Below the pieces are notes generated by a model, which worked only from the letters and a program-made list of their open reading frames with translations, was not told the DNA's origin and did no database searches. Source: Corynebacterium sphenisci DSM 44792 (GTDB lineage Bacteria > Actinomycetota > Actinomycetes > Mycobacteriales > Mycobacteriaceae). From it: a stretch of DNA of 64,000 bases. Position numbers and translations under genes: made by a program. The DNA is taken from contig NZ_CP009248.1 in the NCBI RefSeq assembly GCF_001941505.1, positions 1,488,001 through 1,552,000 on the forward strand, given 5' to 3'. Positions 22,447-39,626 of this stretch are shown one piece after another (within the stretch, counting starts at the first letter, position 1; each line of letters begins with the position of its first letter).

Positions 22447-22476
22447 ATTCTAACCACACCCGCCGCAACCAGTCAA
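22447..22476 (-). promoter_or_regulatory. rrn promoter P2
   Basis: On the minus strand TTGACT (22471-22476), an 18-nt spacer, then TAGAAT (22447-22452). This is the closest match to a sigma-A/housekeeping promoter in the window. Transcription should begin near 22439, giving a leader of about 280 nt. Confidence 0.7.
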
Positions 22477-22573
22477 ACCGGCTCCGGACCAGCGGTGAAT
22501 CCTCCCCCGTCGGCGTCGGCCTCCTCCGCGTCCCGCTCGGGGACCCGGCGGCTCGGCCGCGCTGACTGCGATT

Positions 22574-22602
22574 ACTCTAGCCACAACCCGTGGACAACAC
22601 AA
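22574..22602 (-). promoter_or_regulatory. rrn promoter P1
   Basis: On the minus strand TTGTGT (22597-22602), 17 nt, then TAGAGT (22574-22579), about 125 bp upstream of P2. Its -35 overlaps the T-tract of the tyrS terminator. Confidence 0.5.
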
Positions 22603-22646
22603 AACCCGAGGCCACCGCGGCTTTTTCGCCCCGCGACGGCCTCGGG
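22601..22646 (-). terminator. Rho-independent terminator of tyrS
   Basis: Arms CCCGAGGCC (22605-22613) and GGCCTCGGG (22638-22646) are a perfect 9-bp inverted repeat, with a smaller inner stem. On the minus strand the hairpin is followed by TTTTGTG. It starts 14 nt past the tyrS stop. Confidence 0.7.
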
Positions 22647-22659
22647 CCGGCTCCCCGGC

Positions 22660-23940
22660 TCAGCCGGCGAAGCGCACCCCGCCGAAGTTCTTCTTGCCCC
22701 GGCGCAGCACCAGCCAGCGGCCGTGCAGCAGGTCCCCCTCCCCGGGCTCCCAGGCCTCGTCGGTGATCCGCTCGTTGTTCGCGTAGGCCCCGCCCTCCTT
22801 GATGGTGCGCCGGGCCTCCCCCTTGGACTTCGCCAGCCCGGAGGCGATGAGCAGGTCCACGATGGTGCGCGGCTGCCCGGCGGCGATGTCGGCGACCGTT
22901 CCCCCGGTGGTCTCGGTCACCGCGGCGGCCAGGGTGGGCTCGTCGAGCTCGCGCAACTCCCCGCGGCCGAACAGCGCCGCGGCGGCGGCCTCCACCGCCT
23001 GGCGCGCCTCGACCCCGTGCACCAGGTCGGTGAGCTCCCGGGCCAGCCGCCGCTGCGCCTCGCGCTTGAAGGGGCGTTCGGCGACGGCCTCCTCGTAGCC
23101 GGCGATCTCCTCCCGGTCCAGGAAGGTGAACCACTTCAGGTAGTCGATGACCACCGCGTCCCCCGCGTTGACGAAGTACTGGTACCAGGCGTAGGGGCTG
23201 GTCAGCTCCGGGTCCAGCCACAGCTTGCCGCCTCCGGTGGACTTGCCGAACTTCTTGCCCTCGGCGTCGGTGACCAGGGGCACGGTCAACCCGTGCACCC
23301 GCTCCCCGTCCAGGCGGCGGTTCAGATCCACCCCGGAGACGATGTTGCCCCACTGGTCGGAGCCGCCGATCTGCAGCCGGCAGTCGTGCTCGCGGCGGAG
23401 CTGCACGAAGTCGTTGGCCTGCAGCAGCATGTAGGAGAACTCCGTGTAGGAGATGCCGTCGCCCTCCAGGCGGCGCTTCACGGTCTCCCGGTCCAGCATC
23501 ATGTTCAGCGGGAAGTTCTTGCCGAGATCGCGGAGGAACTCGATGACGCTCATCCGCATGGTCCAGTCCGCGTTGTTGACCAGCAGCCCCCGGCCCTCGG
23601 AGAAGTCGATGAACCGGGCCAGCTGGACCTTGATCTTGGCGACGTTCGCCGCGGCCTGCTCATCGGTGAGCATGGAGCGCTCCCCGACGTCGCGGGGATC
23701 GCCGATCATCCCGGTGGCGCCGCCGGCCACCGCGATCGGGCGGTGGCCCGCCTCCTGGAGGCGCTTGAGCATCACCAGGGGCACCAGGTGCCCGGCGTGC
23801 AGCGAATCGGCGGTCGGGTCGAAGCCGACGTAGGCGGTGATCGGCCCGGCCTCGACCTCCTCGCGCAGCGCGTCGAGGTCCGTGGATTGCGCGATCAGCC
23901 CGCGCCACAGCAGTTCGTCGATGATGTTCGGGGTGCTCAC
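22660..23940 (-). CDS. tyrS: Tyrosyl-tRNA synthetase
   Basis: 426 aa class Ic synthetase charging tRNA-Tyr. The HIGH-type motif is [12 protein letters not shown], and the KMSKS-type motif is KFGKS in [11 protein letters not shown]. Substrate residues appear in QANDFVQL and [10 protein letters not shown]. The last ~65 residues are an S4-like RNA-binding domain ([19 protein letters not shown]). ATG 23949 is in frame, but GTG 23940 is preferred: TAGCAT stands exactly 7 nt before it, no Shine-Dalgarno is present, and the protein then begins [10 protein letters not shown]. It lies just upstream of the rRNA operon. Confidence 0.95.
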   Translation of the reverse strand: MSTPNIIDELLWRGLIAQSTDLDALREEVEAGPITAYVGFDPTADSLHAGHLVPLVMLKRLQEAGHRPIAVAGGATGMIGDPRDVGERSMLTDEQAAANVAKIKVQLARFIDFSEGRGLLVNNADWTMRMSVIEFLRDLGKNFPLNMMLDRETVKRRLEGDGISYTEFSYMLLQANDFVQLRREHDCRLQIGGSDQWGNIVSGVDLNRRLDGERVHGLTVPLVTDAEGKKFGKSTGGGKLWLDPELTSPYAWYQYFVNAGDAVVIDYLKWFTFLDREEIAGYEEAVAERPFKREAQRRLARELTDLVHGVEARQAVEAAAAALFGRGELRELDEPTLAAAVTETTGGTVADIAAGQPRTIVDLLIASGLAKSKGEARRTIKEGGAYANNERITDEAWEPGEGDLLHGRWLVLRRGKKNFGGVRFAG

Positions 23941-23947
23941 CCGCACC

Positions 23948-23953
23948 ATGCTA
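23948..23953 (-). promoter_or_regulatory. -10-like hexamer for leaderless tyrS
   Basis: TAGCAT on the minus strand, a 7-nt spacer (ggtgcgg), then GTG 23940. Confidence 0.4.
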
Positions 23954-23965
23954 GCGCCCGCGGGG

Positions 23966-24595
23966 CTACTCCAGCCCGTCGGCCAGCGGATGCGCCCGGT
24001 AGCCGGAGACCCGCTCCCCGGCGACCCGCAGCCGCCAGGGCCGGGCGGAGGCGCGGCGCAGCCCCACCCGGGGCCCGGCGATGAGCTCGACCGGCGCCCC
24101 GGCGGGGCGCAGCCGGATCCGCGAATCCGGGTGCAGCAGATCCGTGCCGTAGTCGGCGAGGTCGATGCCCAGCGCGGCGGCGACGTTGCCGGGGCCGAGG
24201 GTGGCCCGGCGCAGCCGCGCCGGCGGGGCGTCCGCGTCCAGGCCGCGGCGGCGCAGCGCCGCCTCCCGGCCGGCGAGCAGGCGCACCGAGCGCAGCAGCA
24301 CCCCGCCGCCGACGCCCTCCGGCCCGCAGGTGACGTTGGCGCAGCGGTGCAGCCCGTAGGAGCGGTAGACGTAGAGCCGGCCGGCGGGGCCGAACATCAC
24401 CCGGTTGCGGTCGGTGGGCCCGGGCCAGGTGTGCGCCCCCGGGTCCGGCCAGGGCGACTCCGGCGGGCCGCCGTAGGCCTCCACCTCGGTGATCACCGCG
24501 CGCAGCCCCTCCGCCGGGATCTCCAGCACCGCCCCGGCCAGCGCCCGGGCGGCGGCCTCCGGATGCCCGGCGAGGCGCTCGCCAAGACCGGTCAC
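23966..24595 (-). CDS. DNA-3-methyladenine glycosylase, AAG/MPG family
   Basis: 209 aa, the usual length for bacterial AAG-fold glycosylases, which excise alkylated purines in base excision repair. The family segment [16 protein letters not shown] contains the catalytic Glu. It is followed by [18 protein letters not shown] with the intercalating and binding residues, and [20 protein letters not shown]. Translation starts at GTG 24595, overlapping the stop of the Trm112-like ORF as GTGA. Placement beside tyrS is shared with other corynebacteria. Confidence 0.9.
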   Translation of the reverse strand: MTGLGERLAGHPEAAARALAGAVLEIPAEGLRAVITEVEAYGGPPESPWPDPGAHTWPGPTDRNRVMFGPAGRLYVYRSYGLHRCANVTCGPEGVGGGVLLRSVRLLAGREAALRRRGLDADAPPARLRRATLGPGNVAAALGIDLADYGTDLLHPDSRIRLRPAGAPVELIAGPRVGLRRASARPWRLRVAGERVSGYRAHPLADGLE

Positions 24596-24762
24596 GGCCA
24601 GTCGACCGCCTCATCGGGCAGCAGCACCGGGATGCCCCGGTCGATCCGGTAGGCGATGCCCAGCCGCGGGTTGACCAGCACCTGGTCGGCCTCGCGGTAC
24701 TCCAGGGGGCCCCGGTCGCGGGGGCAGGCGAGGATCTCCAGCAGGTCGGGGTCGAGGCTCAT
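24592..24762 (-). CDS. Trm112-like small protein (UPF0434 type)
   Basis: 56 aa. The translation begins MSLDPDLLEILACPRDRGPL, continues through YREADQVLVNPRLGIAYRID, and ends in GIPVLLPDEAVDW. This matches the Trm112/YcaR family hallmarks: LLEILACP near the N-terminus and a final GIPVLLPDEA. Only one of the zinc-ligand cysteines is kept (Cys13), as in bacterial non-zinc members. Trm112 proteins stabilise methyltransferases in eukaryotes and archaea; the bacterial role is unclear. It is coupled to the glycosylase by a GTGA overlap and lies 9 nt after argH. Confidence 0.85.
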   Translation of the reverse strand: MSLDPDLLEILACPRDRGPLEYREADQVLVNPRLGIAYRIDRGIPVLLPDEAVDWP

Positions 24763-24771
24763 GCCCACATC

Positions 24772-27454
<2,683 letters not shown>

Positions 27455-27568
27455 GGGGTGTTCTCCTTCATGGGCCCGCCGCGGTGGGCGGCGGTGGTTC
27501 GTGGTCGTTTCTGGTTGTCTGTGCGGGCTTCGCGCGGTGCGCGGGCGGCGCGGCGGCGCCGCCCAAGT

Positions 27569-30206
<2,638 letters not shown>

Positions 30207-30261
30207 GGGGTGCTCCTTCGCTCCGGCCCGGGGGCCGGGGTTGGTCTCGGGTGCGGCGGGT

Positions 30262-31230
30262 CTAGCGGGGCACGCGGAACACGGTGCCGCCGATGTCGTG
30301 GGCGAGGGCCGGGGACTCCTCGTCGGGCAGCACCATGGTGCCGATGCCGCCGGAGGTCATCAGCTCCAGCAGCACCGCATGGGCCACCCGGCCGTCGATC
30401 ACGTGCGCGGCGTTGACCCCGGCCTCCACGGCGCGCAGGCAGGCCTCCATCTTCGGCACCATCCCGGAGTCCAGCCCGGGCAGCGCCTCGCGGAGGGCGT
30501 CGATGGAGATCCGGGAGACCAGGGACTCCCGGTTCGGCCAGTCGGTGTAGAGGCCCTCCACGTTGGTCAGCACCACCAGCCGCTCCGCGCCGATGGCGGT
30601 GGCCAGGGCGGAGGCGGCGGTGTCCGCGTTGATGTTGTAGACCTCCCCGTCGGCGCCGGGGGCGATGGTGGACACCACCGGGATCCGCCCGGATTCGATG
30701 AGGTCGAGCAGGGCGTCGGCGCGCACCCCGGTGATGTCGCCGACGAGGCCGATGTCGGTGGGCACCCCGCCGACGTCGACGAGGCGCTTCTCCGCCTGGA
30801 AGAGGCCGCCGTCCTCCCCGGAGGTGCCCACCGCGTAGGGCCCGTGCTCGTTGATGAGGCCCACCAGCTCCCGGCCGACCTGGCCGAAGAGCACCATCCG
30901 GACCACCTCCATCACCTCGGCGGTGGTGACCCGGAAACCGCCCCGGAACTCGCCCTCCATGCCCAGCCGGCGCAGCATCGCCGAGATCTGGGGGCCGCCG
31001 CCGTGCACCACCACCGGTTTCACGCCGACGGTGCGCAGGAAGACCATGTCCTTGGCGAAGGCGCGCTTGAGGTCCTCGTCGACCATGGCGTTGCCGCCGT
31101 ACTTCACCACCACGATCCGGTCGCGGTAGTGCTGCAGCCAGGGCAGCGCCTCGGCGAGCACGTGGGCGCGCTGCCGGGCGGTGAGGTCCCCGGTGACCTC
31201 GGGGTCGATTTCGGGGGGTTGCACGGTCAT
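30262..31230 (-). CDS. argB: N-acetylglutamate kinase
   Basis: 322 aa amino-acid-kinase-fold enzyme phosphorylating N-acetylglutamate; typically the arginine-feedback step. The N-terminal VVKYGGNAM, the glycine loop [14 protein letters not shown] and the nucleotide segment [13 protein letters not shown] are present. An N-terminal helix (about residues 15-35) of the type that forms hexamers in arginine-inhibited enzymes precedes the core, so feedback inhibition is likely. The frame extends to 31539, but ATG 31230 has AGGAGG about 9-10 nt upstream. Confidence 0.95.
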   Translation of the reverse strand: MTVQPPEIDPEVTGDLTARQRAHVLAEALPWLQHYRDRIVVVKYGGNAMVDEDLKRAFAKDMVFLRTVGVKPVVVHGGGPQISAMLRRLGMEGEFRGGFRVTTAEVMEVVRMVLFGQVGRELVGLINEHGPYAVGTSGEDGGLFQAEKRLVDVGGVPTDIGLVGDITGVRADALLDLIESGRIPVVSTIAPGADGEVYNINADTAASALATAIGAERLVVLTNVEGLYTDWPNRESLVSRISIDALREALPGLDSGMVPKMEACLRAVEAGVNAAHVIDGRVAHAVLLELMTSGGIGTMVLPDEESPALAHDIGGTVFRVPR

Positions 31231-31259
31231 GGGCCGGTGTCCTCCTGTGGTGGGGCGGG

Positions 31260-32453
31260 CTAGCTGGAGTAGGCGGAGTTGATGTGCACGTAGTCGTGGG
31301 AGAGGTCCGTGGTGCGGATGGTCGCCGAGGCCGCGTCGCCGGTGCCGAGGTCCACCTCCACGGTGATGTCCGGCCCGGAGAGGTCGACCTCCCGGGCGTC
31401 GGGGGTGCCGGCGGTGTCCGCGCACACCAGGTGGCCGTTGAAGCGCACCGAGATCCGCTCCGGGTCCATCGCCACCGGGGCGGTGCCGACGGCGGCGAGC
31501 ACCCGGCCCCAGTTCGGGTCGGAGCCGAACATGGCGCATTTGAACAGGTTGTCCCGGCCGATCACCCGGGCGGCGGTGAGCGCCTGCTCCTCGCCGCCGG
31601 TGCCGCGCACCGTGATCGCGACGCGCTTGGTGACGCCCTCGGCGTCGGCCTGCATCTGCCGGGCGATGTCCTCGCAGGCGGCGCGCACCACGGCGTTGAA
31701 CTCGGCCTGGTCGGGGGTGACCCCGGAGGCCCCGGAGGCCAGCAGCACCGCGGTGTCGTTGGTGGAGGTCGAGCCGTCCACGTCGAGCCGGTTGAAGGTG
31801 AGCTCGGCGGCGCCGGCGAGGGCCTCGTGGGCCATCGCCGGGGTGACCCGGGCGTCGGTGGTGATCACCGCGAGCATGGTGGCCATGGCGGGGCTGATCA
31901 TGCCCACGCCCTTGCCCATGGCGCCGACGAGGTAGCCGGCGCCGGCGGCGACGGCCTGCTTGGGCACCAGGTCGGTGGTGCGGATCGCGTCGGCGGCGGC
32001 GTCCGCGCCGGACTGGTCCCCGGTGAGCCCGGCGACCAGGTCGTCCATCCCGCCGAGGAGCACGTCCATGGGCAGCCGGTCGCCGATGAGCCCGGTGGAG
32101 GCCACGCCCACCTCGTCGACGGCGAGGTCGAGCCGGTCGGCGACGGCCTCGCAGGTGGCCAGGGCGTCGGCGATCCCGGCGGCGCCGTTGCAGGCGTTGG
32201 CGTTGCCGGAGTTGAGCACCACCGCGCGCAGCCGGCCGTCGGCGACGTGGTCGCGCAGCACCACCACGGGGGCGGCCTGCACCCGGTTGAGGGTGAGCAC
32301 CGCGGCGGCGGCGTGGTCGGGGCCGTCGTTGACGACCAGGGCCAGGTCCCGGTTGCCGGAGGCCTTGATCCCGGCGGTGGTGCCGGCGGCGCGGAAGCCG
32401 GCCGGGGCGGTGACGCCGGTGGGCCGGGCGTCGGCGGGGGTGGTTTCGTTCAT
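31260..32453 (-). CDS. argJ: Bifunctional ornithine acetyltransferase/N-acetylglutamate synthase
   Basis: 397 aa. The family self-cleaves at an Ala-Thr bond; the site is visible as MATML within [15 protein letters not shown], the Thr becoming the nucleophile of the beta chain. The substrate loop [17 protein letters not shown] is also conserved, as is [12 protein letters not shown] near the oxyanion site. The product recycles the acetyl group from acetylornithine to glutamate, so no separate ArgE is needed. Whether it also makes N-acetylglutamate from acetyl-CoA varies within the family. ATG 32453 lies after GAGGG and CCAGGA upstream. Confidence 0.95.
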   Translation of the reverse strand: MNETTPADARPTGVTAPAGFRAAGTTAGIKASGNRDLALVVNDGPDHAAAAVLTLNRVQAAPVVVLRDHVADGRLRAVVLNSGNANACNGAAGIADALATCEAVADRLDLAVDEVGVASTGLIGDRLPMDVLLGGMDDLVAGLTGDQSGADAAADAIRTTDLVPKQAVAAGAGYLVGAMGKGVGMISPAMATMLAVITTDARVTPAMAHEALAGAAELTFNRLDVDGSTSTNDTAVLLASGASGVTPDQAEFNAVVRAACEDIARQMQADAEGVTKRVAITVRGTGGEEQALTAARVIGRDNLFKCAMFGSDPNWGRVLAAVGTAPVAMDPERISVRFNGHLVCADTAGTPDAREVDLSGPDITVEVDLGTGDAASATIRTTDLSHDYVHINSAYSS

Positions 32454-32500
32454 GTCCTGGGGTGTCCCTCGGGTGGCGGTCGGGTGGTCGGTGGGCGGGT

Positions 32501-33550
32501 CTAGGGGGCGAGGCCGGCGCGGGGCAGCCCGGCGGTCTCGTCCAGGCCGAGCATGAGGTTCATGCACTGCACGGCGGCGCCGGCGGTGCCCTTGACCAGG
32601 TTGTCGATGGCGGAGGTGACGAGCAGCCGGCCGGCGCGCTCGTCGACCTCGACCTGCAGCTGCACCATGTTGGAGCCGACCACGGACTTGGTCTGCGGCT
32701 GCAGGCCCTCGGCGAGCAGCTGCACGAAGGGCTCCCCGGCGTAGTGCTCCGCGTAGGCGGCGCGGGCGGCGGCGGTGGTGGTCGCCGGGTCCGCCAGCGG
32801 TGCGGTGGCCACGGTGAGGATGCCGCGGGAGGTGGGCGCGAGCACCGGGGTGAAGCTCACCGAGAGCTCCCCGGCCCCGCCGAGGTTCTGCAGGAACTCG
32901 GCGGTGTGCCGGTGCCGGCCGGCGGTGTTGTAGGCGCGCAGGTTGCCCATCACCTCGGAGCCGAGCATCGGCACCGCGGCCTTCTTCCCGGCCCCGGAGG
33001 TGCCGGTGACGGAGACGATGGACCACTGCGGCTCCACCAGGCCGGCGGCGGTGGCGGGCAGGCAGGCGATGGTGCCGCCGGTGGGGAAGCAGCCGGGCAC
33101 CGCGACGCGGCGGGAGGAGGCGATCGCCTCCCGGCCGCCGGGCAGTTCCGGGATCCCGTAGGTCCAGGAGCCGGCGTGCTCGGTGCCGTAGTAGCGGCGC
33201 CATTCCGCCGGGTCGGAGAGCCGGAAGTCCGCCCCGCAGTCCAGGATCGCCGGCGCGTCCGGGCCCTCGCCGAGGGCGGCGGCGATCTCCGCGGAGTGCC
33301 CGTGCGGCAGGCCGAGGAAGACCGCGTCATGGCCGGCGAGGTTCTCCGGGGTGGTCTCCTGGATCACCCGGTCGGCCAGGGGGGCCAGATGCGGCAGGAT
33401 CTCGCCGACCGACCGCCCGGCGTTCGAGGCGGCGGTGAGCGCGCCGATGGCGAGCTCCCCGGAGGCGTACGCGGGGTGGTCGAGCAGGAGACGGAGCACC
33501 TCGGAACCGGCGTAGCCGCTGGCTCCGGCGATGGCCACTGAGTAAGTCAT
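32501..33550 (-). CDS. argC: N-acetyl-gamma-glutamyl-phosphate reductase
   Basis: 349 aa, first gene of the arginine operon. The NADP-binding motif [14 protein letters not shown] is at about residues 9-22. The catalytic Cys is in [11 protein letters not shown], and GTSGAGKKA and the C-terminal [15 protein letters not shown] are conserved. The start ATG 33550 lies only 66 nt from the pheT stop, with no Shine-Dalgarno and a very short or absent leader. The upstream DNA has a cluster of ATTCA half-sites suited to ArgR. Confidence 0.95.
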   Translation of the reverse strand: MTYSVAIAGASGYAGSEVLRLLLDHPAYASGELAIGALTAASNAGRSVGEILPHLAPLADRVIQETTPENLAGHDAVFLGLPHGHSAEIAAALGEGPDAPAILDCGADFRLSDPAEWRRYYGTEHAGSWTYGIPELPGGREAIASSRRVAVPGCFPTGGTIACLPATAAGLVEPQWSIVSVTGTSGAGKKAAVPMLGSEVMGNLRAYNTAGRHRHTAEFLQNLGGAGELSVSFTPVLAPTSRGILTVATAPLADPATTTAAARAAYAEHYAGEPFVQLLAEGLQPQTKSVVGSNMVQLQVEVDERAGRLLVTSAIDNLVKGTAGAAVQCMNLMLGLDETAGLPRAGLAP

Positions 33551-33555
33551 GCGAC

Positions 33556-33593
33556 CATTCAAGGGCATTATTCAGTTGAACGCAAGTTATTCA
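33556..33593 (-). promoter_or_regulatory. Candidate ArgR operator/promoter region of argC
   Basis: Three ATTCA half-sites (plus strand) at 33557-33561, 33570-33574 and 33589-33593 lie with a TGAA at 33577-33580 in the 66-bp pheT-argC gap. TTATTCA occurs twice, 19 bp apart. ARG boxes are built from TGAAT/ATTCA half-sites, though canonical spacing (four bases between) is not matched exactly. A -10-like TAATGC on the minus strand lies inside the cluster. Confidence 0.5.
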
Positions 33594-33616
33594 TCGTGCG
33601 TGTCCCCGGCCCCGGC

Positions 33617-36115
33617 TCACATCCGCGGCTGCGCCCCGTGCCGGGTGCGCGCCAGCTCCGCGGCGGCCAACCGGGCCGCGGAGGCCTCGTCCTCGGTCAG
33701 GGTGCGGTCCATCGCCCGGAAGCGCAGCGCGAAGGCCAGGGAGCGCCGGTCGGCGCCGAGGGCCTCGGAGCGGTACACGTCGAACAGGCGCACCTGCTCC
33801 AGCAGCTCGCCCGCGCCCTCGGCGATGGTGGCCTGCACCGCCGCCGCCGGCACCGCGTCGTCGACGACCAGCGCCAGATCCTGGTGCACCGCCGGGAAGG
33901 AGCTCAGCCGCGGGGCGGGCAGGCGCTCGGCCAGCGGCAGCGCGTCCAGGTCCAGCTCCATGGCGCAGGTGCGCTCGGGCAGGTTCGCCGCCCGGCACAC
34001 CGCCGGGTGCAGCTCCCCGGCGTGGCCCACCACGGCCCCGGCCACCCGCAGCTCCGCGCAGCGGCCCGGATGCCAGGGCAGGTGCTCGGCGGCGGCGAGC
34101 TCCAGCTCCACCCCGGCGGCCCGGGCGACCACCCGGGCCGATTCGATGGCGTCGGCGGCGGTGTAGTCCCGGCCCGGTCCCCAGGGGGTGTCCAGCTCCA
34201 CCCGGCCGCAGGCCACGGTGGCCACGTGCAGCGGCTGCGCGGGCAGCGAGTCGATCACCGCGGCGATCTCCTCGGCCGGGGGCCGGCCGGAGGTGTCCGG
34301 CATCGGGGAGCGGCCCGTGCCGCGGGCCAGGCTGACCTGGGCCAGCCCGTAGAGGGAGAGGTCCACCTGGCCGCGGGAGACGTTGCGGCGCAGCGACTCC
34401 AGCATCGCCGGCAGCAGGGTGGTGCCCAGCAGCGGCCGGTCCGCCTCCAGGGGGTTGACCACCCGCACCGCGGCGCGGCGCGGGTCATCGGCCGCCAGGC
34501 CCCAGGTGTCGAAGACGTCCGCGGCGGTGAAGGGGGTGGGGATGATCTCCAGGTAGCCGGCGTGCGCCAGCGCATGGCCGACCGCGCGCCGCCGGATCTG
34601 GCGCGGGGTGAGCCCGCGGCCGGCCGGGGCCACCGGCAGGGTCACCGGGATGTCCTCCAGGCCCTCCAGGCGCAGCACCTCCTCCACCAGGTCCGCGGGC
34701 ATGGTGAGATCCGGCCGCCAGCTCGGCGGGGTGACGGTGAGCGGATCGTCCCCGGTCACCGCGCAGCCGACCTCGCGCAGCCGGGCGATGACGGTCTCCC
34801 GCGGGTAGTCCACCCCGGCGACCTCCCCGGGCCGGGTGGCGGCCATGGTGATGGCCCGCGGGGCGGGCGCCTCGCCGACCAGGGTGCGCCCGGGGTCGAC
34901 CTCGCCGCCGCCGTATTCGGCGAGCAGCCGGCAGGCCAGATCCAGGGCGGGCTCCACCAGCGCCGGGTCCACCCCCCGCTCGAAGCGGCGGGAGGCCTCG
35001 GAGGAGAGCTTGTGCCGGCGGCCGGTGCGGAACACCCGCAGCGGCGACCAGGTCGCCGCCTCGAGCAGCACATCGGTGGTGCCCTCGCCGATTTCGGAGG
35101 TCAGCCCGCCCATCACCCCGGCCAGGGACTGGATCCCGGAGTCGTCGCAGATCACCACGTCCCCGGGGTCGAGCTCCCGCTCGACGTGATCGAGGGTGGT
35201 GAGCCGCTCCCCCGCCGCGGCGTTGCGCACCACCAGGCCGCCGGCGATGCGCGCCCCGTCGAAGGCGTGCATCGGCTGGCCGAGCAGCAGCATCACGTAG
35301 TTGGTGACGTCGGTGGGCAGGTTCACGCTGCGCTGCCCGGCCAGCTGCAGCCGACGGCGCAGCCACCAGGGGGCCCGGGCCGCCGGGTCCACCCCGCGCA
35401 CCCGGCGCAGGCCGAAGCGCAGCGCATCGGTCTCCGGGCGCAGCTCCACGGGCAGGCACTCCCCCGAGGCCGCCAGCGGCTCGATCCCGGCCGGATCGGT
35501 GAAGGGCAGCTCGAAGGCGGAGGCGATCTCCCGGCCCAGCCCGCGCAGGGACAGCGCGTAGCCGCGGTCCGGGGTGACGTTGACCTCGAAGATCTCCTCG
35601 TCCAGGCCGAGCACCCCGCGGGCGTCGGCGCCGATCCCGGTCTCCGCCCCGGCCGCGGCGGCGTGGTCCAGGTCCGCCTGGTCGAGCACGATGATCCCGG
35701 GCGAGCTCTCCGCCAGGCCCAGCTCCGCCTCGGAGCACATCATCCCCTCGGAGACGTGCCCGTAGGTCTTCCGGGCGGAGATCGCGAAGCCCCCGGGCAG
35801 CTCCGCCCCGGGCAGCGCCACGGCGACGATGTCGCCGACGGCGAAGTTGCGGGCCCCGCAGATGATCCGCTGCGGCTGCTCGCCGCCGACGTCCACCGCG
35901 CAGTAGCGGATCGGCTTGCGGAAGCCGGTGAGCTCCTCGATCCCCTCGACCCGGCCGAGCACCAGCGGGCCGGTCACCGGCTCCAGCGGGGCGTGGCCCT
36001 CGGTCTCGAAGCCGACCCGGACGAAACCGGCGTCGAGTTCGGCGGGGGTGGGGGCGAATCCGGGCTCGGCGCCGGCCGCGGCGACCTCGGTGACCCAGGA
36101 CTGGGGGATGATCAT
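33617..36115 (-). CDS. pheT: Phenylalanyl-tRNA synthetase beta subunit
   Basis: 832 aa. In order: the N-terminal tRNA-binding (EMAP-like) domain (about 40-150, VGDIVAVALPGAELPGGF), the B3/B4 editing domain, the B5 domain, a catalytic-like class II core without activity, and the C-terminal ferredoxin-fold anticodon-binding domain (SSFPAVHQDLALVVDDAVP). The alpha2-beta2 enzyme charges tRNA-Phe. The frame extends to 36328, but ATG 36115 has AGGAGAAACGCC directly upstream. It follows pheS after 52 nt. Confidence 0.96.
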   Translation of the reverse strand: MIIPQSWVTEVAAAGAEPGFAPTPAELDAGFVRVGFETEGHAPLEPVTGPLVLGRVEGIEELTGFRKPIRYCAVDVGGEQPQRIICGARNFAVGDIVAVALPGAELPGGFAISARKTYGHVSEGMMCSEAELGLAESSPGIIVLDQADLDHAAAAGAETGIGADARGVLGLDEEIFEVNVTPDRGYALSLRGLGREIASAFELPFTDPAGIEPLAASGECLPVELRPETDALRFGLRRVRGVDPAARAPWWLRRRLQLAGQRSVNLPTDVTNYVMLLLGQPMHAFDGARIAGGLVVRNAAAGERLTTLDHVERELDPGDVVICDDSGIQSLAGVMGGLTSEIGEGTTDVLLEAATWSPLRVFRTGRRHKLSSEASRRFERGVDPALVEPALDLACRLLAEYGGGEVDPGRTLVGEAPAPRAITMAATRPGEVAGVDYPRETVIARLREVGCAVTGDDPLTVTPPSWRPDLTMPADLVEEVLRLEGLEDIPVTLPVAPAGRGLTPRQIRRRAVGHALAHAGYLEIIPTPFTAADVFDTWGLAADDPRRAAVRVVNPLEADRPLLGTTLLPAMLESLRRNVSRGQVDLSLYGLAQVSLARGTGRSPMPDTSGRPPAEEIAAVIDSLPAQPLHVATVACGRVELDTPWGPGRDYTAADAIESARVVARAAGVELELAAAEHLPWHPGRCAELRVAGAVVGHAGELHPAVCRAANLPERTCAMELDLDALPLAERLPAPRLSSFPAVHQDLALVVDDAVPAAAVQATIAEGAGELLEQVRLFDVYRSEALGADRRSLAFALRFRAMDRTLTEDEASAARLAAAELARTRHGAQPRM

Positions 36116-36167
36116 GGCGTGCGTTTCTCCTGTGCTGCGGTGGGGCTCGGGTGCGGGGCGGCGGCGG

Positions 36168-38148
<1,981 letters not shown>

Positions 38149-38155
38149 GCCCGTG

Positions 38156-38161
38156 ACGCTA
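38156..38161 (-). promoter_or_regulatory. -10-like hexamer for the leaderless SpoU transcript
   Basis: TAGCGT on the minus strand, a 7-nt spacer (cacgggc), then ATG 38148. Confidence 0.45.
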
Positions 38162-38184
38162 GCCGATGCCGCGGCCCCGGATCG

Positions 38185-38234
38185 CCGCCGACCCCGCGCC
38201 CCGGGGCGTATTGCCTCGGGGGCGGGGTCGGCGG
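38185..38234 (-). terminator. Terminator hairpin after rplT
   Basis: CCGCCGACCCCGC (38185-38197) and GCGGGGTCGGCGG (38222-38234) are a perfect 13-bp inverted repeat about 20 nt past the rplT stop. The loop holds a smaller GC stem. No strong U-tract follows. Confidence 0.55.
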
Positions 38235-38253
38235 GCGGGGTGCGCCCGGCGGG

Positions 38254-38640
38254 CTACTTGGCCTCGGCGGGGGCGTTGACGTCGGCCGGCAGGGCGGCGC
38301 GGGCGGCCTCGACCAGGGCGGTGAACGCGGCCGGGTCGGTCACCGCGAGCTCGGCGAGGTTCTTCCGGTCGACCTCGATCCCGGCGGCGGCGAGGCCCTG
38401 CATGAACCGGTTGTAGGTCATGCCGTTGGCGCGGGCCGCGGCGTTGATGCGCTGGATCCACAGGCGCCGGAACTGGCCCTTGCGGGCCCGGCGATCCCGG
38501 AACTCGTAGGTCTTCGAGTGGAGCATCTGCTCCTTGGCCTTGCGGTACAGCCGGGAGCGCTGGCCCCGGTAGCCCTTGGCGGAGTCGAGGACCTCGCGAC
38601 GCTTCTTCTTGGCGTTGACGGAGCGCTTCACACGTGCCAC
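38254..38640 (-). CDS. rplT: Ribosomal protein L20
   Basis: 128 aa. The basic N-terminal extension ([19 protein letters not shown]) and the globular part with [21 protein letters not shown] are typical L20. It binds 23S rRNA domain I early in 50S assembly. It is the last gene of infC-rpmI-rplT, and its C-terminus is about 8-10 residues longer than the usual 117-120 aa, ending in a Pro/Ala tail. In other bacteria L20 represses this operon; I cannot see a defined L20-binding mRNA mimic. Confidence 0.97.
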   Translation of the reverse strand: MARVKRSVNAKKKRREVLDSAKGYRGQRSRLYRKAKEQMLHSKTYEFRDRRARKGQFRRLWIQRINAAARANGMTYNRFMQGLAAAGIEVDRKNLAELAVTDPAAFTALVEAARAALPADVNAPAEAK

Positions 38641-38748
38641 GGTGATACTTCCTTACTTGGTTTTTCGTGTTCTTCCTGGGGGCCGCGGAGGCTGATGCGG
38701 TCCGCGGGGTGCGCCGGGGTGGGCGGCGCGGGGGCTGTCGGCGGGCGC

Positions 38749-38943
38749 TCAGGCCTTGCCGAGGAGGCGCTTGACGCGCTTGACATCGGCCTTGGCCACG
38801 TCGGTGTCGCCCTTGAGGCGGCGGGTGCGGGTCGAGGGCTTGCCCTCCAGGAGGTGCCGGCGGTTGGCCTGCTCGCGGCGGAGCTTGCCGGAGCCGGTGA
38901 CCTTGAAACGCTTGGCGGTGCCCTTGTGGGTCTTCTGCTTCAT
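38749..38943 (-). CDS. rpmI: Ribosomal protein L35
   Basis: 64 aa, the normal size. The sequence is basic throughout, with the family start [20 protein letters not shown] and [20 protein letters not shown]. It is the middle gene of infC-rpmI-rplT. Confidence 0.97.
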   Translation of the reverse strand: MKQKTHKGTAKRFKVTGSGKLRREQANRRHLLEGKPSTRTRRLKGDTDVAKADVKRVKRLLGKA

Positions 38944-39104
38944 GATTCGTCCACGTCCTTACGCGATTGTCGTGTCCGGTCCACCCCGGGGTGCAGCCGG
39001 GGGCCGGGGCACCCGGATGGGGATCCGGGTCGCCGGGTTCTGCGGGCAGCGGGGCGCGCGCCGGGGGCGGGTCATCCCGCGTCCCGGCGTGCGGGCCGGT
39101 GCCG

Positions 39105-39626
39105 TTACTTCTTGCCCTTGCGGACCGGGGCCAGGACCACCGTCATGTTGCGGCCGTCCTGCTTCGGCCGGGCCTCCACCGTGCCGTGCTCGGCGACGTC
39201 GTCGGCGAGCCGCTGCAGCAGCCGGAAGCCCAGCTCCGGGCGCGACTGCTCGCGGCCGCGGAACATGATCGTGACCTTGACCTTGGACCCCTTGTCCAGG
39301 AACCGGATGACGTTGTTCTTCTTCGTCTCGTAGTCGTGATCGTCGATCTTGGGACGGAACTTCTGTTCCTTGACCACCGTCTGCTGCTGGTTCTTGCGGG
39401 ACTCGCGCGCCTTCTGGGCCTGCTCGTACTTGAACTTTCCGAAGTCCATGATCTTGCAGACCGGCGGCTTGGCGTTGGGCGCGACCTCGACGAGATCGAG
39501 ATCGGCCTCGTAGGCGATCTTGCGGGCCTCGTCCGTGCGGACGATCCCGACCTGCTCGCCACCGGGGCCGACGAGGCGGACCTCGGGTACCCGGATGCGG
39601 TCGTTGATGCGAGCTTCAGCGCTGAT
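39105..39626 (-). CDS. infC: Translation initiation factor IF-3, ATC start
   Basis: 173 aa from the proposed ATC start at 39626. The N-terminal domain begins [20 protein letters not shown], which is where IF-3 of related bacteria starts. The C-terminal domain carries [18 protein letters not shown] and [22 protein letters not shown] ends 4 nt before the ATC. Rare start codons (AUU or AUC) on infC are known and mediate autoregulation, because IF-3 rejects them. The frame continues upstream to GTG 39872 without a stop, but that stretch is Pro/Gly/Ala-rich and unlike IF-3. Confidence 0.9.
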   Translation of the reverse strand: MSAEARINDRIRVPEVRLVGPGGEQVGIVRTDEARKIAYEADLDLVEVAPNAKPPVCKIMDFGKFKYEQAQKARESRKNQQQTVVKEQKFRPKIDDHDYETKKNNVIRFLDKGSKVKVTIMFRGREQSRPELGFRLLQRLADDVAEHGTVEARPKQDGRNMTVVLAPVRKGKK

